From Flammeovirgaceae bacterium UBA1842 (lineage in GTDB: Bacteria > Bacteroidota > Bacteroidia > Cytophagales > Cyclobacteriaceae), in contig DDIU01000039.1 in assembly GCA_002338655.1 (NCBI GenBank), positions 1 through 64,000 of the forward strand: 64,000 bases of DNA. Direction: 5' to 3'. The translations under genes and the position numbers were made by a program. Below, piece by piece: positions 15,265-24,044 of the stretch. Under the pieces are notes generated by a model. The model was not told the DNA's origin, ran no database searches, and saw nothing but the letters and a program-made list of their open reading frames with translations. Position 1 is the first letter of the stretch. Each line of letters starts with the position of its first letter.

Positions 15265-17196
15265 ATGAAACTACACATATTTGCATTCATATTTTATTTT
15301 CTTATTGGCATTAGTCATGCACAGATTCCTCAATCTAGTATTGAATGCTCCACCCCAAACCTAGATTCGGCCACAGCCGTTAATTTGCCTTATTATAACA
15401 ACAATCAAATAATTGAAAACTATTTGCAGCAGAATGGCTATGATGAATTAGAATACATTTCCTTCCCATCTACCCAACCACTCGCCCGAACCTCATCGAC
15501 ATTTTTAGAACCAAATTTCCTTATTCCTTTAAATATATTTATTTACAGGAATGCAGCTAATAACGTGAATTCCGCAATTACAGAAGCAGAGGCACGTGAT
15601 TTTGTTTGTATAGTGAATGAAATATTTAGAGATGCAAATACGGGAATTCAATTCTACACCAACAGGGTTGAGATAGAAGCAAACAACTTTTTTAGAAGAA
15701 ATGTCTCCACAACACTGCATGTATATGACATGTGGTCAAGAAAAAGGTATATCCCAGATAATAGCAAGGGCATTAATGTACATTTCATCAGAAATAATAG
15801 TGAACCAGAAGATGGTTTTGGGAAGGCCAGTGTACCTTATTACCCCACACCACCATATGGAGATTATTCACTGTATGTTAGAACCCATGTAAACCCAAAC
15901 GGAACCCAACTTTCCCCAGAAAATATATCTGGCACTTTTGCACATGAGTTGGGTCATACATTAGGTCTATTGCACACTCATCACCCTGGTCGTTTACTAT
16001 CTCTGGCCTTTAATGAAGAAAATGCCACCATCTCCAATGGCTGCTATCAGGAGTCTGTAAGCCGCACACGGGAGAATAAATGGTACCAAGGTTGTCCTTC
16101 TACCTCAGGATTGAAAAAGTGTGCTATTAATGGAGACTTCTTGTGTGATACTGACGCAGATCCAAATCAGGGGGGAAGGGGGGACGGAAATTGCAATTAT
16201 AATTACCCAAGTAGTGGAGATTTTCGAACAGATAATTGGGGTGCGCTATGGACACCTCCAACACATAATGTGATGTCATATACCACCAACAATTGTAGGG
16301 ATGAATTTTCTAGAAGCCAAATCGGGATTATGTGGATGCAGATGCCAAATTTAAAGAATTTTATAAATTATCAAGCTCCGGTCATTAGTGGAACTAGTAA
16401 TCCTATTTGTTACGGCACTTCTAAAACTTTTACCCTTAGTGATTTCCCATCTGATGCACAAATTACGTGGGAAGTTACCCCCTCAAGTCTTGTAAATAAT
16501 CCAAGTGGAAATGGAACTTCTGCTTCTCTTTCAACTTCAAATTTTGCGTCTTCCGGCCAAGCCAATCTTACATTCACTATTTCAGGACCAAATAATTGTT
16601 ACATAGCTCGTGTTAAAAAAACAATATGGGTAGGCAAACCATCATATCCCAGAACAATCCCTTCAGGAGTCCCAGCTATTCAAGCTCAAAGGGGTTCCAA
16701 TGTAACAATACGAGTTGTAGATTTTCTTGGTGGTAATATGAACTCTTTAATATGGTCGACTAACCACCCTAATGATGTTAATCTTAATTCTACTTCCGGT
16801 TCATTATGTGTTGTGGAAGTTTTGAACAACGGCACACATAATATCTATGTTAATGGCAGTGGTAGTTGCGGCAATGCATCTAACCTAGTACCAATAGTTG
16901 TATCTTCTGATGGTGGCGATTGTGGAGTATATCCAAATCCACCTTGTTTTCCAATGATTGTTTATCCTAACCCCTCATCTTCTTATTTTGAAGTTAGTCT
17001 TGATCTAACACAGGAAGAATACAGCAAAGGATATGAAGTCAAGCTTTATAGCAGTAATCAGAAAAATTTAATATTTCAAACAAACTCAACAGAACCTATA
17101 TTGAGAATTCAATCTTCTGACATTAAAAAAGGAATTTATATTCTTCAGTTAACTACTGTTAAACAAGTAATAACGGACCGGGTTTTTATAGAGTGA
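15265..17196 (+). CDS. Secreted M43-like (pappalysin/cytophagalysin type) zinc metallopeptidase with T9SS tail
   Basis: 643 residues from the ATG at 15265; a TTG nine bases earlier abuts the lipoprotein stop and is less likely. Signal peptide to about residue 20 (SHAQ). After a pro-region with one Cys (ECSTPNLD) the catalytic domain carries His227-Glu-x-x-His231-x-x-Gly234-x-x-His237 (HELGHTLGLLH) and a Met-turn HNVMSYTTNNC. Several cysteines (NGCYQES, QGCPS, KKCAING, FLCDTD, GNCNYN) suggest disulfides and calcium binding. PKD/Ig-like segments cover about 370-550. The last 75 residues (MIVYPNPSSSYFEV to TDRVFIE) are a type A sorting domain for type IX secretion. Cell-surface or secreted protease. 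Confidence 0.92.
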   Translation: MKLHIFAFIFYFLIGISHAQIPQSSIECSTPNLDSATAVNLPYYNNNQIIENYLQQNGYDELEYISFPSTQPLARTSSTFLEPNFLIPLNIFIYRNAANNVNSAITEAEARDFVCIVNEIFRDANTGIQFYTNRVEIEANNFFRRNVSTTLHVYDMWSRKRYIPDNSKGINVHFIRNNSEPEDGFGKASVPYYPTPPYGDYSLYVRTHVNPNGTQLSPENISGTFAHELGHTLGLLHTHHPGRLLSLAFNEENATISNGCYQESVSRTRENKWYQGCPSTSGLKKCAINGDFLCDTDADPNQGGRGDGNCNYNYPSSGDFRTDNWGALWTPPTHNVMSYTTNNCRDEFSRSQIGIMWMQMPNLKNFINYQAPVISGTSNPICYGTSKTFTLSDFPSDAQITWEVTPSSLVNNPSGNGTSASLSTSNFASSGQANLTFTISGPNNCYIARVKKTIWVGKPSYPRTIPSGVPAIQAQRGSNVTIRVVDFLGGNMNSLIWSTNHPNDVNLNSTSGSLCVVEVLNNGTHNIYVNGSGSCGNASNLVPIVVSSDGGDCGVYPNPPCFPMIVYPNPSSSYFEVSLDLTQEEYSKGYEVKLYSSNQKNLIFQTNSTEPILRIQSSDIKKGIYILQLTTVKQVITDRVFIE

Positions 17197-17239
17197 AATT
17201 ACAAATTGTAGAAAAATGGAAACTCAACTTGTTCAAACT

Positions 17240-19330
17240 TTAATAACTTCCATTATATTTTCTAATAAACCACTCTGCGGAGATCAACGATAAGAGTAGC
17301 GCAAAAATCCATGTTAGATTGATGAAAGGCAGGTCGGTTTCATTACTATGGATGACTCCTTGTGCTTGGAGGCTACCCATTTTGCTTTTCAATGCAGTAA
17401 TATCCGCTTCAGTATAAAATTCGCCTCCTGTTTCATTTGAAAGCTTCCTCAATAAAGTGAAGTCAGCCGTTAGGTTAATGCTTTCCAACTGTAATTCCTT
17501 AATCAACACCTCACCTGACACCGATTCCTTTTTGCCATTGATTGTAGTACTGGCTTGGTAGCGATAAACCCCTTCTGGCAATCCATTAATTACATACTGG
17601 GAATTATTTTCACTCGTCACATAGTTGTAGCTATACTCCTTATTGTCCGCATCTTTCAAGCTCAAGTCCACATTGATGCCATACACATTCTCAAACAGGT
17701 CGTTATAAATCTCAGTTTCGAATACAATACTTTCATTATTAAAAAACTCATGTTTTACCGGGTACACCCTGAATTTCCGTTTATCGTCACGGGTGGATAA
17801 GTATTGAACCAATTTGGTCACTAATTCATTGAATCGGTTATTATTCCCATTGTTGGCATAGTCAGTCAGTTTCCATTTCCATATCCCCTGTCCCATCAAC
17901 ACTCCGTTTTTCATCTGGCCTTTCTGCTCTATGGCAATGAGTGGCTTATTGGTAGTAATGCTACCAACACGCTGATATAACAATATTTGATCATCAGCCA
18001 CCAGATCATATTTGCCAAAAGGTACTGAAATAGGCGGAAATTGATCAAATGAAGACTGCAACTCATCACTCAATTTAAAACTTGAAAAAGACTGGTTAAA
18101 AGCGGCTGTAATATTGTCGAACTCCCCTGCAGCTGCCTTTATGTTCAGCAAATCAATTTCGTTATTGAATTGCATCAAGTCAGTCTGGCTGCCAAATATG
18201 GTTAATGTGGAGGTCTCCTTTTGTTTAAAGTCCTGCATGAAATTTATGCCCGTACTTCTGGTGGGCAATTGATGATAGATGACGAGATCGAATTTTTTAG
18301 GTGATTTTTCCAGTCGCTGTACATCTTTAGGATTACTCAGAATATACTGCTCAAATTGGTAATTGGCATTGCTTTCAATGGCCGACCGCAAAGCCTTGAT
18401 GTCGGGATGTGGGGAGGCCGCAATCAAAGCAATGAGCTCCTTGCCTTCTACCACTTCGATATAGGCATTTTGGCTATTGTTTTTATAAGTCAGCTCATCA
18501 GGCTTATTGGTTACACTGGCTACATATCTTTGAAACCCACTGTCCTTGGCCTCAATTAAAAATTTAACTTCCTTGATCTGGCCGTGTGGTGGTAATACCA
18601 CTTCTTCCTTGGCTACCACGGCTTTCCCTTGCGAAATCGAAACAGTTACACGTTGGTCATTATACCCCTTCTGTTGAAGCTGAACTACTAAGGGAAATTG
18701 ATTTCCTTGATAAGAAAGCCTATTGTAAAATAGGGCTGAAATGGCGATATCTGATTTTGGAATGGTGTCGCCTATTCCCAGCGTATTTATCTCAAAGTTA
18801 TAATGGGCAAATCCTGGTGACATACCCAAATTGTAGATACCGTCAGAGGCAAGTAACACCCCTCCCAAATTGCGGTTTTCATAATCTGATTTTATCCCAT
18901 TAAGTAATTTCCACAAATCTGTGGACTCCTCGTTGAAGGGAACATTGCTACTTTCAACCCTGCCATTCAATGACCTGAATTCAACATTAAAATTTGCCTC
19001 ATGAAGGGCTTTAGAAATTTCATCCAACCCTGATGATATATTTCCTAAAACAAGGCTATCCCTCACCTCAGCAACAGATTTTGAATTGTCAATGGCAATT
19101 ACAAATGAAGGTTGCTCAATCTTATTTTGAATCTGCTTTAATATTGGTGACACCAGCAAAGCGGCCAATAATGAAGCTAAAACAAAACGTAGTGCAAATA
19201 GCACTTTATTGGCGGTTTTGCCCCATGGCCCTTTCTTTTGATAGAGCAAGTAGGCATAAACCAAGCCCACCAATAAGCAAAGGAATAAAAAGAGTGGGGA
19301 ATGTTCAAAAATCAACGTAGGTTTCGGCAT
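17240..19330 (-). CDS. vWA-domain membrane protein
   Basis: 696 residues. Two N-terminal membrane segments (about 10-28 and 40-62), then a von Willebrand A domain with a MIDAS-like AIDNSKSV and LASDGIYNLG, a long beta-rich periplasmic part (IALIAASPHPDIKALRSAIE, LVIYHQLPTRSTG, LLMGQGIWKWKL) including a glutamine-amidotransferase-like fold, and a C-terminal membrane helix ending AEWFIRKYNGSY. This architecture is common in Bacteroidota and sits near Bat/aerotolerance-type proteins, but its role is not established. Its 3' end is the right border of the accessory island: 17265-17293 is repeated at 13111-13139. Confidence 0.88.
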   Translation of the reverse strand: MPKPTLIFEHSPLFLFLCLLVGLVYAYLLYQKKGPWGKTANKVLFALRFVLASLLAALLVSPILKQIQNKIEQPSFVIAIDNSKSVAEVRDSLVLGNISSGLDEISKALHEANFNVEFRSLNGRVESSNVPFNEESTDLWKLLNGIKSDYENRNLGGVLLASDGIYNLGMSPGFAHYNFEINTLGIGDTIPKSDIAISALFYNRLSYQGNQFPLVVQLQQKGYNDQRVTVSISQGKAVVAKEEVVLPPHGQIKEVKFLIEAKDSGFQRYVASVTNKPDELTYKNNSQNAYIEVVEGKELIALIAASPHPDIKALRSAIESNANYQFEQYILSNPKDVQRLEKSPKKFDLVIYHQLPTRSTGINFMQDFKQKETSTLTIFGSQTDLMQFNNEIDLLNIKAAAGEFDNITAAFNQSFSSFKLSDELQSSFDQFPPISVPFGKYDLVADDQILLYQRVGSITTNKPLIAIEQKGQMKNGVLMGQGIWKWKLTDYANNGNNNRFNELVTKLVQYLSTRDDKRKFRVYPVKHEFFNNESIVFETEIYNDLFENVYGINVDLSLKDADNKEYSYNYVTSENNSQYVINGLPEGVYRYQASTTINGKKESVSGEVLIKELQLESINLTADFTLLRKLSNETGGEFYTEADITALKSKMGSLQAQGVIHSNETDLPFINLTWIFALLLSLISAEWFIRKYNGSY
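17265..17293. repeat. Right copy of the 29-bp island border repeat
   Basis: Identical over 29 bases to 13111-13139 and inside the last codons of the vWA gene. The pair encloses 4.1 kb containing the lipoproteins and metallopeptidase. The arrangement is that of attL and attR for an element that inserts in the 3' end of a protein gene, but no recombinase gene is in between, so the mechanism is open. Confidence 0.85.
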
Positions 19331-19540
19331 CGCTACAATCTGGACAACGTTTGGAATTTAACGGCAATATGCACATTAAGATATAGAGCATCTCTATAAA
19401 ATGCTAGCTTATTCAAATTCTCCCCCCTATTTTTAACATTAAAAACCATCTGTTGGTCATACTAGAATGGATATCTGTCGAATTCGGAAATTTTCACCAA
19501 CTTATAGGCGCTTTAAGCAGTTAATTTTACAGACAATATC

Positions 19541-20602
19541 ATGCAAGATAAACTTTTAAACGCTTATACGCAGATTCCCCGGGTGGGCAAACATATCCTA
19601 TTTTGGTGCTTGTTTGCGTCATTCTATGCTATATTATGGGGTAGTTTTTATGATGAATATACCGATCAGTTTGCGTTGCAGTTTATTTTCCTTCCCCCAA
19701 AAATAATGGCCACCTACCTGACCATGTACTGGCTCATGCCCCGTTATCTTCTCAAGGACAGATATTTGTTGTTTTTTGGATGGGTAATAATTGTGTTGGT
19801 AGTGGCGGGCTTTTTTAATTGGGCCACTTCCATCTACATTGAAAATCCTTATTTCTATCCCGGTGAAAATTATGGCTCGCTCTGGAATATCCAAAAAATA
19901 CTAAAATCAGCCAACTATATTTATCCTGTGGTAGTACTGGCCACCCTTGTTAAGTTTTTTAAGCACTGGTATAAAAACCAGCAAATGGCGCAGCAGTTCA
20001 GACAAGAAAAATTACAGGCCGAGCTAAAGTTCTTAAAGGCACAAGTGCACCCACATTTTCTTTTCAATACCTTGAACAACCTGTATGCACTTACACTTAA
20101 GAAATCGGAAAATGCACCTGAAATTGTACTTAAGCTGTCGGATTTGCTAAATTATATGCTCTACGAATGTAATACCGACAAGGTGCCACTGAAAAAGGAA
20201 ATCGAGCTTGTCCAAAATTATGTCGCTTTGGAAAAATTAAGGTATGGTGATCGTTTGGATGTATCTTTTAATGTGAAGGTGGATGTTAAAGACATTGCTA
20301 TCGCACCCATGTTTATCTTACCCTTTGTTGAGAATAGCTTTAAACATGGAGTAAGTGGAGAAACAGAAAATGCATGGGTAAGTATTGACCTACAGGTAAA
20401 AGAAGGCCACTTGACCCTTAAGGTGGATAATAGTAAGAGCAATGGTGAAACCAAGGACGAAAGGGAATACAGGGAGGGCATTGGGCTAACCAATGTAAAA
20501 AGGCGGCTTGAGTTGTTATTCGAAGGCAGGTACGAATTAAAAATATTGGATACTGAAGAATCTTATCTTGTGGTATTGAAATTAGAACTGGAAGAACAAT
20601 GA
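19541..20602 (+). CDS. LytS/YehU-type sensor histidine kinase (second copy)
   Basis: 353 residues. Four membrane helices in the first 140 residues (about 18-36, 46-66, 74-96, 122-142), a coiled linker and the His_kinase core with AQVHPHFLFNTLNN (His172), PFVENSFKHGVSG and GIGLTNVKRRLELLF. It is a clear paralogue of the kinase at 2405, sharing even loops such as WLMPKYLL/WLMPRYLL. A TAATTTTA box about 25 bases before the ATG could be its -7 element. It overlaps its regulator by four bases (ATGA). Confidence 0.93.
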   Translation: MQDKLLNAYTQIPRVGKHILFWCLFASFYAILWGSFYDEYTDQFALQFIFLPPKIMATYLTMYWLMPRYLLKDRYLLFFGWVIIVLVVAGFFNWATSIYIENPYFYPGENYGSLWNIQKILKSANYIYPVVVLATLVKFFKHWYKNQQMAQQFRQEKLQAELKFLKAQVHPHFLFNTLNNLYALTLKKSENAPEIVLKLSDLLNYMLYECNTDKVPLKKEIELVQNYVALEKLRYGDRLDVSFNVKVDVKDIAIAPMFILPFVENSFKHGVSGETENAWVSIDLQVKEGHLTLKVDNSKSNGETKDEREYREGIGLTNVKRRLELLFEGRYELKILDTEESYLVVLKLELEEQ

Positions 20603-21309
20603 AACTGAAATGTATAATAGTTGATGATGAGCCTTTGGCAATAGAAATCATTGAATCTTATTGTGATAGATTGGAGGATATCGAAGTGATAGCGACTTGT
20701 ACCAATGCACTTAAGGCTTTTGAGATTGTGCAACAACAGCAAGTGGATCTGATTTTTCTTGATATTCAAATGCCAAAATTGACAGGTATCGATTTTATTA
20801 AGACCTTAACCAATCCTCCGAAAATAATACTTACCACTGCGTACCGCGATTATGCCCTTGAAAGTTATGAGCTCGAAGTGGTTGATTATCTATTGAAACC
20901 TATCTCTTTTGAACGGTTTTTAGTGGCGCTACAGAAAGTGTATAAATTCGAGCAGAAAATTGAATCTGATGATCCACTCATGGATGATGAGGCTTACATT
21001 TTTCTAAAGTCCGATAAAAAAATGGTAAAAGTGATGCTAAGCGATATACTATTTATTGAAAGTTTGAAAGACTATATCCGGATTCATACTGCCGAGAAGA
21101 ACATTATTTCCCATCAGAAAATAAGCTATCTAGAAGAAAAACTTCCTGAAGAATGTTTTATGAGGATTCATCGATCGTTCATTGTACCGATAAGAAAAAT
21201 TGAAAGTTACTCAGCCTCGGCTATTGAAGTACCCGGAAAGGAGTTGCCCATTGGCCGACTATACAAGAATAAGGTGTTGGAAGTCTTACAATCTAAGCAT
21301 CAGATTTAG
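20599..21309 (+). CDS. LytTR-family response regulator (second copy)
   Basis: 236 residues. Receiver domain with Asp9-Asp10, phospho-acceptor Asp55 in LIFLDIQMP and the conserved TTAYRDYALESYELEVVDYLLKPIS; LytTR DNA-binding domain from about 135 (DKKMVKVMLSDILFIESLKDYIRIH, CFMRIHRSFIVPI). The alpha4-beta5 surface, YRDYALE, is nearly the same as in the first regulator, so cross-talk between the two pairs is possible. Its stop is followed within 20 bases by the TTAATTG repeat array. Confidence 0.94.
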   Translation: MKLKCIIVDDEPLAIEIIESYCDRLEDIEVIATCTNALKAFEIVQQQQVDLIFLDIQMPKLTGIDFIKTLTNPPKIILTTAYRDYALESYELEVVDYLLKPISFERFLVALQKVYKFEQKIESDDPLMDDEAYIFLKSDKKMVKVMLSDILFIESLKDYIRIHTAEKNIISHQKISYLEEKLPEECFMRIHRSFIVPIRKIESYSASAIEVPGKELPIGRLYKNKVLEVLQSKHQI

Positions 21310-21326
21310 CGGCTCCAAGCTTGTAT

Positions 21327-21467
21327 TTAATCGTTAATTGTTAATCGTTAATTGTTAATCGTTAATTGTTAATTGTTAATCGTTAATTGTTAATTGTTAA
21401 TTGTTAATTGTTAATTGTTAATTGTTAATTGTTAATTGTTAATTGTTAATTGTTAATTGTTTAATTG
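21327..21467. repeat. Heptamer array (TTAATTG)n
   Basis: Nineteen consecutive seven-base units of TTAATTG or TTAATCG (21327-21459) and one eight-base variant (21460-21467). The TTAATCG form appears at units 1, 3, 5 and 8 only, so the rarA side is the more uniform. The array fills the gap between two convergent genes and ends two bases before the rarA stop codon. Copy number should be unstable through slippage. It contains no terminator, so it may also shape the 3' ends of both transcripts. Confidence 0.95.
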
Positions 21468-21468
21468 T

Positions 21469-22734
21469 TTAATACCCATATTTCTCTTTCCATAAAACCT
21501 TAAGTCTTTTCCTCATCTCCTCCTCACGGGCATTTAATCCTGGATCATAAAGTTTGCTGTTCTTTATCTTGTCGGGCATAAATTCTAAATCAACAAAGTT
21601 GCCATCGTAATTATGGGCATACTGGTAGTTTTTTCCATACCCTTCGTCCTTCATCAATTTTGTTGGGGCATTTCGGAGTGCCATTGGTATCGGTAAGTCA
21701 CCTGTTTCCTTCACCAAGGCTTGCGCTTTATTGATGGCTAGGTAACTGGCATTGCTTTTTGCAGAGCAAGCCAAGTAAGTCACACATTGTGATAAAATAA
21801 TCCGGGCTTCGGGATAGCCAATGACAGTTACTGCCTGAAAGGCGTTATTGGCAATGACCAAAGCCGTAGGATTGGCATTACCGATATCTTCTGAGGCGAG
21901 TATCAATAACCGCCTGGCGATGAACTTAACATCTTCTCCACCTTCTATCATCCGGGCCAAATAATACACCGCTGCGTTTGGGTCACTACCACGAATCGAT
22001 TTGATAAAGGCCGAAATAATATCATAATGCTGTTCACCAGATTTATCATAAATAGCCACACGCTGTTGCGCAATGTCCTTCACTGCCTGATCGGTAATGA
22101 CTGGCTTATCTCCTAATGTATCAGTCACCAATTCAAGTAAATTGAGCAGCTTACGGGCATCACCCCCTGAAATGTTAAGCAGTGCTTTATGCTCCTTAAC
22201 TTTGATTGTTTTCTTCTTTAATTTTTGATCTTTAGCGATCACCTGATCAATAAGTTTGAGTAAATCCTCTTCAGTAAGCCCTTTTAGCGTGTACACCTGA
22301 CAGCGTGAAAGCAAAGCGGAATTCACTTCAAAGGAAGGGTTTTCAGTGGTTGCCCCAATCAAGGTGATTACTCCCTTTTCTACCGCTCCCAACAGGGCAT
22401 CTTGTTGTGACTTGTTAAACCTATGAATCTCATCAATGAAAAGAATCGTCTTGGATTGTCTTCGGGCTTTGTCAATCACCTCCCTGACATCTTTTACCCC
22501 TGCACTTACTGCGCTCAACGTATAAAAAGGCGACTTGATGTGATTGGCTATGATATTAGCGATGGTCGTTTTTCCCACCCCCGGAGGGCCCCATAAAATC
22601 ATGGAAGGAATGACCCCTGACAAAATCGTTTTCCTTAAAATTCCTTTTTCACCTACCAGATGCTCCTGACCTATAAGTTCATCAATGGAAGTAGGGCGCA
22701 TGCGCTCCGCTAGTGGAAGGTTAATATCAAACAT
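21469..22734 (-). CDS. rarA: Replication-associated recombination protein A (RarA/MgsA)
   Basis: 421 residues, usual length. Clamp-loader-like AAA+ ATPase: LAERMRPTSIDELIGQEHLVG, Walker A GPPGVGKT at 49-56, Walker B ILFIDEIHRFNKSQQDALLGAVEKG, sensor 1 GATTENPSFEVNSALLSRC, and the C-terminal tetramerisation part (IKSIRGSDPNAAVYYLARMIEGGED, ASEDIGNANPTAL, PIPMALRNAPTKLMK). It acts at stalled replication forks together with SSB and RecA. It lies divergent to the EamA transporter with 43 bases between starts. Confidence 0.96.
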   Translation of the reverse strand: MFDINLPLAERMRPTSIDELIGQEHLVGEKGILRKTILSGVIPSMILWGPPGVGKTTIANIIANHIKSPFYTLSAVSAGVKDVREVIDKARRQSKTILFIDEIHRFNKSQQDALLGAVEKGVITLIGATTENPSFEVNSALLSRCQVYTLKGLTEEDLLKLIDQVIAKDQKLKKKTIKVKEHKALLNISGGDARKLLNLLELVTDTLGDKPVITDQAVKDIAQQRVAIYDKSGEQHYDIISAFIKSIRGSDPNAAVYYLARMIEGGEDVKFIARRLLILASEDIGNANPTALVIANNAFQAVTVIGYPEARIILSQCVTYLACSAKSNASYLAINKAQALVKETGDLPIPMALRNAPTKLMKDEGYGKNYQYAHNYDGNFVDLEFMPDKIKNSKLYDPGLNAREEEMRKRLKVLWKEKYGY

Positions 22735-22777
22735 AGGCTAATTATTAAGTACTAAGGTATCAAATTACAGGGGTAAA

Positions 22778-23665
22778 ATGATAGTTTTGGCTGTGCCTAA
22801 AAACCTGAAAGTACATGCTGCGCTCTTTTTAGTCTCTCTAATTTACGGAGCCAATTATTCCATCGCCAAGATAGCATTGCCCGAATACCTGGAACCATTT
22901 GGGTTCATCGTATTGAGAATAGGAATGGCCAGCATACTTTTTTGGCTTTTTAGTAAGACCTCTGTGGCAGAGAAAGTTGAGAAAAAGGATTTTCTATTAT
23001 TGGTGGCTTCAGCCTTTTTTGGCGTGGCAGTTAACCAAATGCTATTCTTCAAAGGCCTTAGTCTTACCAATCCCATTAATGCCTCGGTGATCATGACGGC
23101 TTCGCCCATTATGGTGATGCTGACGGCCTATGTATTGGGTAAGGAAAAATTGACCGTAAACAAGATTATTGGCGTACTCATTGGGGCGTCCGGGGCCTAT
23201 CTGCTTTTAACAAAAGATGGTACATCCTTAGCACACGGTACTTTTTTAGGCGATATGTTTATCCTGTTAAATGGCACTTCGTATGCCATTTATTTAGTAA
23301 TTGTGAAGCCTTTGATGGCCAAATACCGGCCGATCACGGTTATAAAATGGGTCTTCCTATTCGGGTTTGTTTTTGCTTTTCCTTTCGGGATTGAACAGCT
23401 CTCCGAAGTTAACTGGACGGTGATCCCACCAGTAGCGTGGCTTAGCATTGCCTATGTTATTCTAGCGGCCACTTTTTTAGTTTATCTGTTAAACGTTTGG
23501 TCACTAAAGTTTGTCAACTCCTCGGTGGTAGGCATCTACATCTACCTCCAACCGATGATTTCTACTTTGATAGCCGTGAGCTTTAGAGGCGACCGACTTG
23601 ATCTGATAACCGTAGCGTATTCTTTATTGATTATGATAGGCGTATATTTGGTGAGCAAAAAATAA
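22778..23665 (+). CDS. EamA/DMT-superfamily transporter
   Basis: 295 residues with ten predicted membrane helices in two EamA halves (about 12-140 and 155-290). Family marks are LIYGANYSIAKIALPEYLEPFGFIVLRIG and NPINASVIMTASPIMVMLTAYVLGKEKLTVNKIIGVLIGASG, and in the second half YVILAATFLVYLLNVWSLKFVNSSVVGIYIYLQP. Such permeases export amino acids, nucleosides or other small metabolites from the cytoplasm; the substrate cannot be told. Transcribed alone. Confidence 0.92.
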   Translation: MIVLAVPKNLKVHAALFLVSLIYGANYSIAKIALPEYLEPFGFIVLRIGMASILFWLFSKTSVAEKVEKKDFLLLVASAFFGVAVNQMLFFKGLSLTNPINASVIMTASPIMVMLTAYVLGKEKLTVNKIIGVLIGASGAYLLLTKDGTSLAHGTFLGDMFILLNGTSYAIYLVIVKPLMAKYRPITVIKWVFLFGFVFAFPFGIEQLSEVNWTVIPPVAWLSIAYVILAATFLVYLLNVWSLKFVNSSVVGIYIYLQPMISTLIAVSFRGDRLDLITVAYSLLIMIGVYLVSKK

Positions 23666-24044
23666 GATTGATTATTCCGTTTACTTAATTGGTACATCAC
23701 TATGTTGAAATAACCCTTTAATTTTCTGAGCTAAAAACCCCATTTTGTTTAAATGGATAGTTTTATACCTGCTTATTTTGTTCAATTAGGACGATTTTAG
23801 CAAGAGCCTGTAGGCGATCGAGATAGATTAGCAAAGTTGTAGGTAGCACTGAACTTAAAATGAATCGAACTAGTAAATTGACGATCTTTAACAAAATAAA
23901 ACTGATTATGTGAATAATAAACGTGCTGTAACAACTAAGCTCTAATGATGCACGCTAAGGGTGTGGTTCATTAGAGCTGGTGTTGAACTCCTACCTCCAA
24001 ACGTACACTTTTCTTTCTATGGGGATTGAATAAACCTAGCCTAG
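23666..24044. other. Intergenic region with an 11-bp inverted repeat before the antiporter gene
   Basis: 379 bases with no gene. AGCTCTAATGA at 23938-23948 is exactly complementary to 23968-23978 around a 19-base loop that contains ACGC and GTGT. The hairpin ends 66 bases before the antiporter start codon, so it would lie in the leader or over the promoter. It has no T-tract. The rest is AT-rich; no match to a known riboswitch is visible. Confidence 0.6.

Noticed and set aside
13152..17196. Toxin-antitoxin or phage defence system
   Set aside because: No nuclease, NTPase or other known effector domain is present; a signal-bearing protease with a T9SS tail acts outside the cell. Only the immunity-like analogy is kept as inference.
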